Below are positions 1-6,672 of a stretch of DNA of 37,684 nucleotides, one piece after another. The stretch comes from CAYMCQ01 sp964389025 (GTDB lineage Bacteria > Verrucomicrobiota > Verrucomicrobiia > Limisphaerales > CAYMCQ01), in the NCBI GenBank assembly GCA_964389025.1, contig CAYMCQ010000037.1, forward strand, positions 1-37,684, in the 5' to 3' direction. The notes below the pieces were generated by a model. The model saw only the letters and a list, made by a program, of their open reading frames with translations, did not search any database and had not been told where the DNA came from. Numbering within the stretch: position 1 is the stretch's first letter; every line of letters starts with the position of its first letter. A program made the translations under genes and the position numbers.

Positions 1-100
1 CTGCGCCAGTCCTCTGGCGCTGTGGACAGGCGGGGGGCGGTCTAAAAGCGGCAGAGGACTGCCGCAGTCCAAAACCTCGCGGACCTTCGGACGCGGGCTG
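1..100. repeat. Intergenic palindromic repeat at window edge
   Basis: A 9-bp perfect inverted repeat (AGTCCTCTG at 8-16 and CAGAGGACT at 52-60) encloses a G-rich segment and is followed by a tail reading gccgcagtcc. The arrangement resembles dispersed repeats I associate with verrucomicrobial intergenic DNA. It lies just downstream of the aminopeptidase stop, so it could also act in 3'-end formation. Its left edge may be cut by the window boundary. Confidence 0.5.
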
Positions 101-102
101 GC

Positions 103-1212
103 TTATTTCAAATTCTGCGGGTTAAGCGGCTTCAAATCGCGCGGCAGGAAGATTCCGTTTTTGCGAATCAGTTCGCCGTCGAACCACACTTCGCCGCCAC
201 CCCAGTCTTTGCGCTGGATCAACACCATGTCCCAATGCACAGCGCTGCGATTGCCGTTGTCGCATTCTTCGTAAGCCGCGCCAGGCGTGAAGTGCAGCGA
301 GCCGGCGATTTTTTCGTCGAATAAAATGTCGCACATCGGGTTGAGGATGTAAGGATTGAAGCCGAGCGAAAATTCTCCGACGTAACGCGCGCCGGCGTCG
401 GTGTCGAGAATTTCATTGAGGCGTTTCGTGTTGTTCGACGTGGCTTTCACGACTTTGCCATTCTTGAATTCGAGCCGGACGTTCTCAAATTTCGTTCCCG
501 AATAAATCGTCGGCGTGTTGAACTGGATCATGCCGTTCACGGAATTTTTCACCGGGCAGGAAAAAACTTCGCCGTCGGGAATGTTTCGGTCGCCTTTGCA
601 CATCTTCGCGCCGATGCCTTTGATGCTGAAAGTCAGGTCGGTGCCGGGAGATTTGAGACGGACGCGGTCGGCTTTTTTCATGCGGCGCTCCAGCGGAATC
701 ATCGCGCGCGCCATCCTCGCGTAGTCCATCGTGCAAACATCGAAATACAGATTCTCGAACGCCTCCGTGCTCATGCCCGCCGCCTGCGCCATGCTCGGAG
801 TCGGCCAGCGCAGCACGCACCACTTGGTTTTGTTGACGCGATAATTCAGCACCGGCCTCGTGATGCGCGAGAAGAGCGATATCTGTTTGCCTGGCACGTC
901 GGAATTTTCACTGGCGTTCGCGCTGCCGCGAATGGCGATGTATGCCTGCATTTTTTTCATGCGAGCCAGTTCGATGTCGCGGATGAGCGAGGAATGTTTC
1001 GAGTCCGTCTTGAGCAACAACTCGCGACTGACGCGCGTGTGCCGCGTCTCGACAATCGGCACGCCGCCGACTTTCCGCGCCGCGCGAACCAGTTCGATGG
1101 AAAATTCATCCGGCACATCAATCATATCGAGCAACACGCACTCGCCTTTTTTCAGCGCGGTGGAATATTCGATGAGCAGCTTCGCCAGTTTTTGGTAACG
1201 CGGGTCGGTCAT
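103..1212 (-). CDS. Aminopeptidase, peptidase family M29
   Basis: A 369-residue cytoplasmic metallo-aminopeptidase that removes N-terminal residues from peptides. The family's dinuclear metal ligands can be read in order: Glu215 (GEVFSCP), Glu280 (GEFSLGF), His307 (LHFTPG), Tyr314, then His326 and Asp328 (VHWDM). This matches the E-E-H-Y-H-D order known for Thermus AmpT/AmpS-type enzymes. The protein is slightly shorter than the roughly 400-residue family norm because the stretch between His307 and His326 is compact. The ATG start at 1212 gives a natural N-terminus (MTDPRYQKLAKLLIEYS). It appears to be a single-gene unit, with a 176-bp gap separating it from the upstream toxin-antitoxin pair on the same strand. 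Annotation as M29 is firm; the peptide substrate is unknown. Confidence 0.9.
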   Translation of the reverse strand: MTDPRYQKLAKLLIEYSTALKKGECVLLDMIDVPDEFSIELVRAARKVGGVPIVETRHTRVSRELLLKTDSKHSSLIRDIELARMKKMQAYIAIRGSANASENSDVPGKQISLFSRITRPVLNYRVNKTKWCVLRWPTPSMAQAAGMSTEAFENLYFDVCTMDYARMARAMIPLERRMKKADRVRLKSPGTDLTFSIKGIGAKMCKGDRNIPDGEVFSCPVKNSVNGMIQFNTPTIYSGTKFENVRLEFKNGKVVKATSNNTKRLNEILDTDAGARYVGEFSLGFNPYILNPMCDILFDEKIAGSLHFTPGAAYEECDNGNRSAVHWDMVLIQRKDWGGGEVWFDGELIRKNGIFLPRDLKPLNPQNLK

Positions 1213-1388
1213 AAATTTTGCCGTAACGTAGTCACGATTTTATTTTTGTCGAGCCGGTTTGATTTGGTGCGAATGCCTTTGCGACCTGGCGTTAAACATT
1301 CGTCATTGCTGTGGCTGGCTTGCCCATAAATGTTCAACGAAGGCAAAATTATAATGCAAAAGCAAGTCACTCCGGCGCAATGGCGGAA

Positions 1389-1805
1389 TCAATGAACGCG
1401 GACGGTGTGAAGAGAGGTAATTTTTATGCCGGGAACGCGAAACATCGGCTTGGCGGGAAGTTCGCTGGTGATGAATTCCTGCACGCCCTGACGCAATGCG
1501 GCGGCGATGTTCAACGCGTCGGCTGCTGAAAGGCCGTGCTTACACGCCAGTTCCGATGCGTCGCGACCTAGTTCCGCGCTCAAAGGCTCTTCAGCTTTCG
1601 TTCTTGAAAAATATGCGTTGTAGAATTTCAACTCCTCGGCTTGCCGATGGAAGGTTGCTCTGGGAATGACCTCAAGACGAATGATCAACGACGTGTAAAA
1701 TTCGCGCTCCGCATCCTGCATCAACGAAATGGCGCGCCCGGATTCATCATCCGCCCCTCGCCAGGCCGTCAACAGAACGCCCGAATCCAGGAAGGTTTTT
1801 TTCAA
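1389..1805 (-). CDS. PIN-domain ribonuclease toxin (VapC-like)
   Basis: A 138-residue PIN-domain protein, probably the RNase toxin of a type II toxin-antitoxin pair. Acidic active-site candidates are Asp7 (TFLDSGVL), Glu45 (IIRLEVIP) and Asp96 (SAADALNI). The fourth position, usually Asp in a T-x-D motif, reads T-S-E-L-P here, so Glu115 may take its place. The start codon overlaps the end of the upstream antitoxin gene by 4 bp (1802-1805), typical of translational coupling with the antitoxin made first. Fold assignment is good; RNase activity and the target RNA are inferred from the family. Confidence 0.8.
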   Translation of the reverse strand: MKKTFLDSGVLLTAWRGADDESGRAISLMQDAEREFYTSLIIRLEVIPRATFHRQAEELKFYNAYFSRTKAEEPLSAELGRDASELACKHGLSAADALNIAAALRQGVQEFITSELPAKPMFRVPGIKITSLHTVRVH

Positions 1806-2062
1806 CGAAGCCCGCTCCGTTCTTTAAGCTCGCGTTCAATGCCTTCGCGATCCAAAAGCTTGCCGCCATCGGCGATGAATTTTTGCCGCAGCGCCCAGAG
1901 TTCTTTGCCGTAAGCGGTCTTCGGAGTCCATTTCGGTTTCTTCACCCTCTCGAGTTTTTCGGCAACAGCTTCACGGATGAAACGGCTGCGGTTTTGCGAT
2001 GGAATCCTGCGCAGGTCGTGCAGCGGCAGTTTCACGGAAACAAGGCTCAATCCTTTTGTCAT
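1802..2062 (-). CDS. Ribbon-helix-helix antitoxin-like protein
   Basis: An 86-residue protein whose N-terminal half fits a ribbon-helix-helix DNA-binding domain: a beta strand (SLVSVKLPL) followed by helices ending in RFIREAVAEKLER. The C-terminal half is charged and probably wraps the PIN toxin encoded immediately downstream, with which it overlaps by 4 bp. Proteins of this type bind their own promoter, and a short palindrome sits in the promoter upstream (see 2069-2096). No Shine-Dalgarno is visible before the ATG at 2062, and the predicted transcription start falls on or next to it, so translation may be leaderless. Role as cognate antitoxin is inferred from order and overlap. Confidence 0.75.
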   Translation of the reverse strand: MTKGLSLVSVKLPLHDLRRIPSQNRSRFIREAVAEKLERVKKPKWTPKTAYGKELWALRQKFIADGGKLLDREGIERELKERSGLR

Positions 2063-2068
2063 ACCGAG

Positions 2069-2096
2069 AGGGTAATACTTGTATTTCCGTTGTCAA
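2069..2096 (-). promoter_or_regulatory. Promoter with palindromic operator for the RHH/PIN pair
   Basis: Read on the minus strand, a perfect -35 box TTGACA (2091-2096) is followed after 16 bp by TACCCT (2069-2074). A 12-bp palindrome AATAC-TT-GTATT (2074-2085) lies in the spacer, where a bound ribbon-helix-helix repressor would block polymerase. The -10 match is weak (3 of 6), so the exact start is uncertain. Confidence 0.5.
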
Positions 2097-2178
2097 TGGC
2101 CTTGCGATGTTCGGGAATGTTCAAAGCGAAGGTAGAATGACGAATGAAGAAGCAAGCCAGTTTCGCACCGATGAAACT

Positions 2179-2607
2179 TTAACGTTTTTGCGCCGATTTC
2201 AAATCGTCCGCGCTCGGATTTTCCATAACGACAGTGTGAAGATCGTCTTCAAAAACAATAATTTGTTTTCCGTCGAATTGAATTTCTTTTGAAGTCGTTG
2301 TCTTGTCGGATGAACCCGCTCTCGTCATACGCGTGAAAGTAAAATGATAAACGTCCTTGCCGCCATTCCTGCCGACGAACGACCATTTTAATTCAGATTC
2401 CTTCCCCGGAGACGTGATTGCGTCGCTGTTGTAAGTTCCTGGATTTTCTGGAAGAAACGTCACCGTGCTGTTGTATGCGCCTGACCCAATCTTTCCGTCG
2501 TAAGAAACGACCTTCGTTTTGAACCGTGACGGCTGGTTCGTTGAAATTTGCGCGCTCGCGCAAAATGCCAGCCCAATCAAAACGATTGAAAGGAAGGCCG
2601 TTTTCAT
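2179..2607 (-). CDS. Small exported protein of unknown function
   Basis: A 142-residue protein with a clear signal peptide (hydrophobic core LSIVLIGLAFC, likely cleavage after CASA). The mature part is beta-rich and polar, with no family I recognise. It ends in a charged tail (DDLKSAQKR). Its ATG overlaps the stop of scpB by 4 bp, so it is probably translated from the scpA-scpB message, although no role in chromosome segregation is suggested by an exported protein. Periplasmic or outer-membrane-associated location is inferred. Confidence 0.7.
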   Translation of the reverse strand: MKTAFLSIVLIGLAFCASAQISTNQPSRFKTKVVSYDGKIGSGAYNSTVTFLPENPGTYNSDAITSPGKESELKWSFVGRNGGKDVYHFTFTRMTRAGSSDKTTTSKEIQFDGKQIIVFEDDLHTVVMENPSADDLKSAQKR

Positions 2608-3299
2608 GTTGTTGGATTTGTTGATCCGTCAGTTGTTTTAACTTCACCCTGCTGATTTTGCAAATGCAATTGATCCGGCGGCGCAGTTGCCAAGTCAGGA
2701 TCGGTCGTCACGAGCGAATCCGGTTTTTTGATTTCCATGCGGCGCAGTTCATCGGCGGCGGGCAAATCTTCGAGGCTGGCCAGACCAAAATATTCTAGGA
2801 ACAGCGCCGTGGTGCCGTATGTGCCGGGGCGACCGACGACTTCCGCGCGGCCAACCTGCTCGACGAGGCCGCGTTCCATCAACGTCTGCATCACGCCGTC
2901 CACGGTCACGCCACGAATCTGCTCGATCTCCGCGCGCGTCAACGGCTGGCGATACGCGATGATGGCGAGCGTCTCCAACGCGGGCTGGGAAAGTCGCGGC
3001 GGACGAATCTTGTGCCCGACAAGCGCGCGCAGCCACGGCGCGAATTCCGGCTGCGTCACGAATTGCCACGCGCCCGCGACGCACACGAGCCGGTAACTGC
3101 GCTTGGCGTCGTCGTGCTCGCGCGAAAGTTGTTCGAGCGCGGCGACGACTTCGCTTTCCTTGGCTTTCTTGAACGGTTTTGCAGCGCCGTCTGCGTCTTC
3201 CTGCTCGGCGGCTTCGGACAAGATGTCGCGAAGCTCTTTTGCGCTCAAAGGTTTTTGCGCGGAGAACAGCAGCGATTCCAAAATGAATTTAAGTTCCAT
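2604..3299 (-). CDS. scpB: Segregation and condensation protein B
   Basis: A 231-residue ScpB, the winged-helix partner of the SMC-ScpA condensin complex that compacts and helps segregate the chromosome. The N-terminal winged helix starts MELKFILESLLFSAQKPLS. The second has the diagnostic stretch LETLAIIAYRQPLTRAEIEQIRGV followed by MERGLVEQVGRAEVVGRPGTYGTT. An acidic insert with Gln-Glu-Asp repeats (EAAEQEDADGAA) and a Thr/Gln-rich tail after residue 195 are low-complexity additions. It lies 49 bp downstream of scpA on the same strand, the usual order, and overlaps the next small gene by 4 bp. Confidence 0.93.
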   Translation of the reverse strand: MELKFILESLLFSAQKPLSAKELRDILSEAAEQEDADGAAKPFKKAKESEVVAALEQLSREHDDAKRSYRLVCVAGAWQFVTQPEFAPWLRALVGHKIRPPRLSQPALETLAIIAYRQPLTRAEIEQIRGVTVDGVMQTLMERGLVEQVGRAEVVGRPGTYGTTALFLEYFGLASLEDLPAADELRRMEIKKPDSLVTTDPDLATAPPDQLHLQNQQGEVKTTDGSTNPTT

Positions 3300-3310
3300 G
3301 AATTAAAGGA

Positions 3311-3331
3311 GGGCAGGCATCTTGCCTGCCC
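3311..3331. repeat. 9-bp palindrome between scpA and scpB
   Basis: Perfect inverted repeat GGGCAGGCA / TGCCTGCCC with a 3-nt loop, lying in the 49-bp gap between scpA and scpB. A sister copy with different inner bases and the same arm core lies 35 bp away inside scpA (3367-3387). No T-run follows, so it is a REP-like element more than a terminator. Confidence 0.75.
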
Positions 3332-3348
3332 AAAAAATGATTTTACGG

Positions 3349-4122
3349 CTACGCATTTTCAACGCTGGGCAGGCTGGAAGCCTGCCCTACTTTAGAGATT
3401 TGTCCGCGCTGCACTTCGATTTCCGCGAACGGACTTTCCTGGACGGCGACGAGTTGTCTGAGGCGGATCAATTCCAGCAATGCAAGAAATGTGCAGACCA
3501 CCTCGGAACGGCTCGTGACGCCTTCAAACAATTCAGAGAATTTCAGACGGGCTTTTTCTGCGATGAGTTTCATCAAATGCTCGATCTTTTCGCTGACGGT
3601 CCATTTGTCCTCGAAGATGTCGCGCAATTCTTCGCGCTGGCCGACGCGTTTCAAAACTACGTTCACCGCGTTGACCAGATCGAAGATTGAAACTTCCATT
3701 CGCGGTTTCGGAAGGTCGTCAAGCACGTCGAGCCTGCCGGGAATTCGTGGGAAAATATTTTCCTGCGCGGCTTCGAGCGTTTGCAAATTCGCGGCGGCGT
3801 CCTTGAATTTTTTGTATTCGACGAGCTGCCGGATCAATTCCCAGCGAGGGTCTTCGCCTTCCTCCTCGCCTTCCACGAGCACCTGCTGGTCGTCGGGCAG
3901 CAGCTCGCGGCTCTTGATATACATGAGCGTCGAGGCCATCACGAGAAATTCGCCGGCGATCTCCAGGTCGAGCGTGCGCATCGCGTCCACGTATTCGATG
4001 AATTGCGTGGCGAGCGCGGTGAGATTGACTTCGTAAATATCCACCTCCTGCTTTTTGATGAGGTAAAGCAGCAGGTCAAGCGGGCCTTCAAAGATTTCAA
4101 ATTTGACTTTGTATTCGGGCAT
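3349..4122 (-). CDS. scpA: Segregation and condensation protein A
   Basis: A 257-residue ScpA (kleisin) that bridges the SMC ATPase heads with ScpB. The N-terminus shows the family signature (YKVKFEIFEGPLDLLLYLIKKQEVDIYEVNL), followed by the LEIAGEFLVMASTLMYIKSRELLP block and a C-terminal winged-helix region (ARLKFSELFEG, VCTFLALLELIRLRQL) that contacts SMC. The native protein appears to end near PFAEIEVQR. The last dozen or so residues (VGQASSLPSVENA) are encoded by a palindromic repeat at 3367-3387 that has replaced the original stop. It is first gene of the scpA-scpB operon. No strong Shine-Dalgarno is seen before the ATG. Confidence 0.93.
   Translation of the reverse strand: MPEYKVKFEIFEGPLDLLLYLIKKQEVDIYEVNLTALATQFIEYVDAMRTLDLEIAGEFLVMASTLMYIKSRELLPDDQQVLVEGEEEGEDPRWELIRQLVEYKKFKDAAANLQTLEAAQENIFPRIPGRLDVLDDLPKPRMEVSIFDLVNAVNVVLKRVGQREELRDIFEDKWTVSEKIEHLMKLIAEKARLKFSELFEGVTSRSEVVCTFLALLELIRLRQLVAVQESPFAEIEVQRGQISKVGQASSLPSVENA
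3367..3387. repeat. REP-like palindrome inside the 3' end of scpA
   Basis: Perfect inverted repeat GGGCAGGCT / AGCCTGCCC with loop GGA. It is translated as part of the C-terminal tail of ScpA (GQASSLP). It is the second of two copies flanking the scpA stop; a diverged third copy is at 27099-27120. Confidence 0.75.
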
Positions 4123-4204
4123 CGCGCGCGTGAAAATTTCTCAGACGGCGAATCGTAGCGGAGAAATGACGCGCTTGGCAATCGGAAGAAACGGCGAACG
4201 AACG

Positions 4205-4313
4205 CGAAGCACCAAGCACCAAACCCCAAGCACCAGAGAAACTTCAAACATCAAACTTCAAAGTGTGCAGCGGCGGCGGTTTGATTTTTGGAGCTTGGTT
4301 CTTGGTGTTTTAT
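4205..4313. repeat. Phrase-like intergenic repeat with inverted halves
   Basis: The left half is built from repeats of the words aagcaccaagcaccaaa and cttcaaacatcaaacttcaaa. The right half (4278-4313) reads approximately their reverse complement (ggtttgatttttggagcttggttcttggtgttt), so the whole can fold as a long imperfect hairpin. I recognise the word pattern as a degenerate repeat that recurs between genes in Verrucomicrobia and Planctomycetes. It encodes nothing convincing. Confidence 0.55.
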
Positions 4314-4377
4314 TGCATGGGAAACGAGAGGTTGAGCAGCAGCGAAAACCCCTGTTCCAATTTGGCGGACAACATTC

Positions 4378-4407
4378 TTGACAAGGCCGAGCGTGGGGTT
4401 TTAGACT
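4378..4407 (+). promoter_or_regulatory. Promoter of the candidate small RNA
   Basis: Perfect consensus -35 TTGACA (4378-4383), 18-bp spacer, -10 TAGACT (4402-4407, 4 of 6 matches). The predicted start at about 4413-4414 coincides with the first paired base of the stem-closed RNA that follows, which supports both calls. Confidence 0.6.
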
Positions 4408-4412
4408 GAATT

Positions 4413-4492
4413 GTTCGGGTGGCAGCACGTTTCTTCAGCGGGGTTCCCCACCCCCACCTCCTTGGCGTCTGCTGCCCGAATCGCTTTTTTTT
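4413..4492 (+). ncRNA. Candidate small RNA with anti-Shine-Dalgarno-like C-rich loop
   Basis: No gene precedes this on the plus strand, yet the segment has a consensus promoter, ends that pair with each other, and a terminal T8 run (4485-4492). The closing stem pairs TTCGGG (4414-4419) with CCCGAA (4475-4480) and CAGCA (4423-4427) with TGCTG (4470-4474), with a 3-nt bulge. An inner hairpin uses GGG (4440-4442) and CCC (4447-4449). The single-stranded C-rich part (4446-4463) ends in CACCTCCTT (4455-4463), the same nine bases as the anti-Shine-Dalgarno tail of bacterial 16S rRNA. C-rich loops in known small RNAs bind Shine-Dalgarno regions of mRNAs, so a translational repressor is the natural guess. 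It lacks the GGAAG...AGCAG core of SRP RNA. Identity is unknown. Confidence 0.6.
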
Positions 4493-4502
4493 GTTTTCGC
4501 CG

Positions 4503-4531
4503 TTGACGAACGGGAGTCGATTTTCTAGCTT
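4503..4531 (+). promoter_or_regulatory. Possible promoter of the tRNA-Asp gene
   Basis: TTGACG (4503-4508) followed after 17 bp by TAGCTT (4526-4531), placing a start about 10 bp before the mature tRNA 5' end. The -10 match is poor (3 of 6); position is the main support. Confidence 0.35.
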
Positions 4532-4546
4532 CTACCGCCCCTAAGC

Positions 4547-4623
4547 GGGGGTGTAGCTCAATTGGTTAGAGCGCTGCCCTGTCACGGCAGAGGTTACGGG
4601 TTCGAGCCCCGCCGCTCCCGCCA
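4547..4623 (+). tRNA. tRNA-Asp (anticodon GTC)
   Basis: A full cloverleaf can be drawn. The acceptor stem is GGGGGTG paired with CGCTCCC, followed by discriminator G73 and an encoded CCA (4621-4623). The D arm is GCTC...GAGC, the anticodon stem CTGCC/GGCAG, with GTC at 4581-4583, and the T arm contains TTCGAGC. One A-C mismatch sits at the base of the T stem. GTC together with G73 identifies aspartate. A T-rich run directly after CCA (4625-4631) may terminate the transcript. Confidence 0.97.
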
Positions 4624-4649
4624 GTTTTTTTCAGGAGAAGTTTCCACGG

Positions 4650-5888
4650 CTACCACTTCAATTCCTGCAGGCGGCGCGCGACTTCTTCCGCGTTCGCCCG
4701 GCTGTTGAACGCGCTTATGCGGAAAAAGCCTTCGCCTCTTGAACCAAAACCGCTGCCGGGCGTGATGACCACGTTCGCCCCGTTCAAAATTTTGTCGAAG
4801 GCCTGCCAGCTTGTGACGCCTTTCGGAGTTTTCACCCAGATGTAAGGCGCGTTCACGCCGCCAAAAATTTTTAGTCCGGCGCGCTTCGCGCCGTCGCGCA
4901 GGACTTTCGCGTTGCCCATGTAATGCTCGATGAGCGCGCGCACCTGCTGCTTGCCCTCCGGCGAGTAAAGCGACTCGGCGGCGCGCTGGACGATGTAGGA
5001 AACGCCGTTGAACTTCGTTGTCGCGCGGCGCAGCCAGAGCGGGTGCAGCGGTTTGAATTCGCCGGACTTGGTTTGCGCATTCATAGTTTTCGGCACGACG
5101 GTGAACGCACAGCGCACGCCAGTGAATCCTCCGTTTTTTGAAAAGCTGCGAAACTCGATGGCACATTCGCGGGCACCGGGAATCTCGTAGATCGAATGTG
5201 GCATCGCAGCATCGCTGATGTAAGCCTCATAAGCAGCGTCGAAGAGAATGACGGCTTTGTGTTCCAGAGCGTATTTCACCCAGGCTTCAAGCTGTTCGCG
5301 CGTCGCCGCCGCGCCGGTGGGATTGTTCGGCGAGCAAAGGTAAATCACATCAACATGGCGCTTGGGTGGCTGGGGAACAAACCCATTGCTCGGTTTGCAC
5401 GGAAGATAAACCAACTTTGAATAACAGCCTGCATCGTCAGCTTCGCCTGTGTGGCCAGCCATCACGTTCGTGTCCACATAAACCGGATAAACCGGGTCGC
5501 TGATGGCGATTTTGTTTTTGCCGCCGAGGATGTCGAGGATGTTGCCGCAATCGCATTTCGAACCGTCGCTCACAAATATTTCGTCGTCGGCAACGTTGAG
5601 GCCGCGGTCACGAAAGTCATTCTGCGCAATGGCGTGACGCAGCCACTCGTATCCCTGCTCCGGGCCGTAGCCGTGAAAAGTTTCGCGCGCGCCCATTTCG
5701 TCCACAGCCTTGTGCATCGCGGCGATGGCGGATTGCGGCAATGGCTCCGTTACGTCCCCGATGCCGCACCGGATGAGACTCTTTGCAGCGTCAGGATTCG
5801 CTTCGCAGAAAGCCTTCACTCGCCGGCCAATTTCGGGAAAGAGGTAGCCGGTTTTCAGTTTGAAAAAATTGTCGTTGAGATACGCCAT
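4650..5888 (-). CDS. dapL: LL-diaminopimelate aminotransferase
   Basis: A 412-residue PLP-dependent class I/II aminotransferase that converts tetrahydrodipicolinate directly to LL-diaminopimelate, feeding lysine and peptidoglycan synthesis. The N-terminal block (NDNFFKLKTGYLFPEIGRRV, then LIRCGIGDVTEPLP) and GYGPEQGYEWLR are characteristic of DapL. The PLP-binding lysine is Lys251 in FRSFSKNGGFTGVR. The start was set at the ATG at 5888 because DapL proteins begin at this MAYLNDN block and are about 410 residues long. The open frame continues upstream, but those residues are unlike the family. It faces the tRNA-Asp gene convergently, 26 bp away. Presence of dapL implies the aminotransferase variant of the DAP pathway, as known for Chlamydiae, Verrucomicrobia and plants. 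Confidence 0.95.
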   Translation of the reverse strand: MAYLNDNFFKLKTGYLFPEIGRRVKAFCEANPDAAKSLIRCGIGDVTEPLPQSAIAAMHKAVDEMGARETFHGYGPEQGYEWLRHAIAQNDFRDRGLNVADDEIFVSDGSKCDCGNILDILGGKNKIAISDPVYPVYVDTNVMAGHTGEADDAGCYSKLVYLPCKPSNGFVPQPPKRHVDVIYLCSPNNPTGAAATREQLEAWVKYALEHKAVILFDAAYEAYISDAAMPHSIYEIPGARECAIEFRSFSKNGGFTGVRCAFTVVPKTMNAQTKSGEFKPLHPLWLRRATTKFNGVSYIVQRAAESLYSPEGKQQVRALIEHYMGNAKVLRDGAKRAGLKIFGGVNAPYIWVKTPKGVTSWQAFDKILNGANVVITPGSGFGSRGEGFFRISAFNSRANAEEVARRLQELKW

Positions 5889-5956
5889 GATTTGAACCAG
5901 CCGAGACGCTAATGAATTGAACCGTGCGTGGCAAGACGGACGCGATGGGTCGCGCG

Positions 5957-6382
5957 TCAAGTCCCGGCGCGAACGAGCAGAATGGGAATGCTCGATTTGT
6001 GGCGGACTTCGTGAATCGTGCTGCCGAAAAAAAGGTCGCCCAGCAGCCGATGGCCGTGGCTGGTCATCGCGATGAGGTCGCAAACCTCCCACTCGGACAT
6101 CTTCAAAATTTCTTTTGGCGGGTCACCAAGCGCGAGCCGTGTGGTGACGTTAATCCCCTGTCCGGAAAGTTTTGCGGCGGTGTCGTCGAGATATTTTCGG
6201 TCGGCGCGCATTTCGTCGGACTCGGCGAGTTTGAGCTGGTTGAAGTTCCGCGCGACCCAGCCGTCGGCGACGTGGACGAGCAACAACTCCGAGCCGAACT
6301 GTTTCGCCAGTCCTTCGACATGCGGCAAGAGGCTTTGGTCGGCTTCGCTGTTTTCCAATGCGACAAGAATTTTTTTATACAT
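5957..6382 (-). CDS. Universal stress protein (UspA family)
   Basis: A 141-residue single-domain Usp. It starts MYKKILVALENSEADQSLL, a typical first strand with a conserved acidic residue, and ends with the nucleotide-loop region SHGHRLLGDLFFGSTIHEV, then the last strand IPILLVR. The G-x2-G-x9-GS ATP motif is only partly kept (GHRLLGDLFFGST), so nucleotide binding is plausible and unproven. The start was placed at 6382 because the frame upstream has no family similarity. It is last gene of the run that begins with the exported protein and the Nramp transporter, with a 16-bp gap to the small membrane protein; Usp genes often follow ion transporters. Confidence 0.88.
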   Translation of the reverse strand: MYKKILVALENSEADQSLLPHVEGLAKQFGSELLLVHVADGWVARNFNQLKLAESDEMRADRKYLDDTAAKLSGQGINVTTRLALGDPPKEILKMSEWEVCDLIAMTSHGHRLLGDLFFGSTIHEVRHKSSIPILLVRAGT

Positions 6383-6398
6383 GGGACGTGTTGCGTGA

Positions 6399-6659
6399 TC
6401 AGTCGCGGCCCGCGGCCAAATCGTTCCACCCGCCCCAGGCGCGCGTCCAGGTTTTTGTTTTCCAGCGGTAAAGAAAATGCACCAAAATTCCTGCCGTGGC
6501 CAGACCGGCGAAGGTCCACCAAAACCAGCGCTGGTCGTGAAACAACGCGATGCTGACGAGGATGCACGTCCATTTGAGGATGCGAAACCAGACCGGCTGG
6601 GCGCGGCGTGAAAATGCAACGCGGGCTTCGCGGCGGAGAGCGTGGGCAAGTGTGTTCAT
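6399..6659 (-). CDS. Small membrane protein next to Nramp transporter
   Basis: An 86-residue protein with a basic N-terminus (ALRREARVAFSRRAQP) and two hydrophobic segments at about residues 26-41 and 45-65, rich in Trp and Phe, then a positively charged tail. No named family recognised. It lies 13 bp downstream of the Nramp gene and 16 bp upstream of the uspA gene, so it is almost certainly co-transcribed. A role as a transporter accessory subunit is only a guess from position. Confidence 0.65.
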   Translation of the reverse strand: MNTLAHALRREARVAFSRRAQPVWFRILKWTCILVSIALFHDQRWFWWTFAGLATAGILVHFLYRWKTKTWTRAWGGWNDLAAGRD

Positions 6660-6672
6660 TCAGGTTCCTTTC

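Noticed and set aside
4413..4492. SRP (4.5S) or 6S RNA identity for the small RNA candidate
   Set aside because: The SRP core (GGAAG...AGCAG apical loop) is absent on both strands and the length is too short for 6S RNA.
4594..5166. A 190-codon minus-strand open frame overlapping tRNA-Asp and dapL
   Set aside because: It runs through the tRNA gene and is out of frame with dapL, with no sensible protein features.
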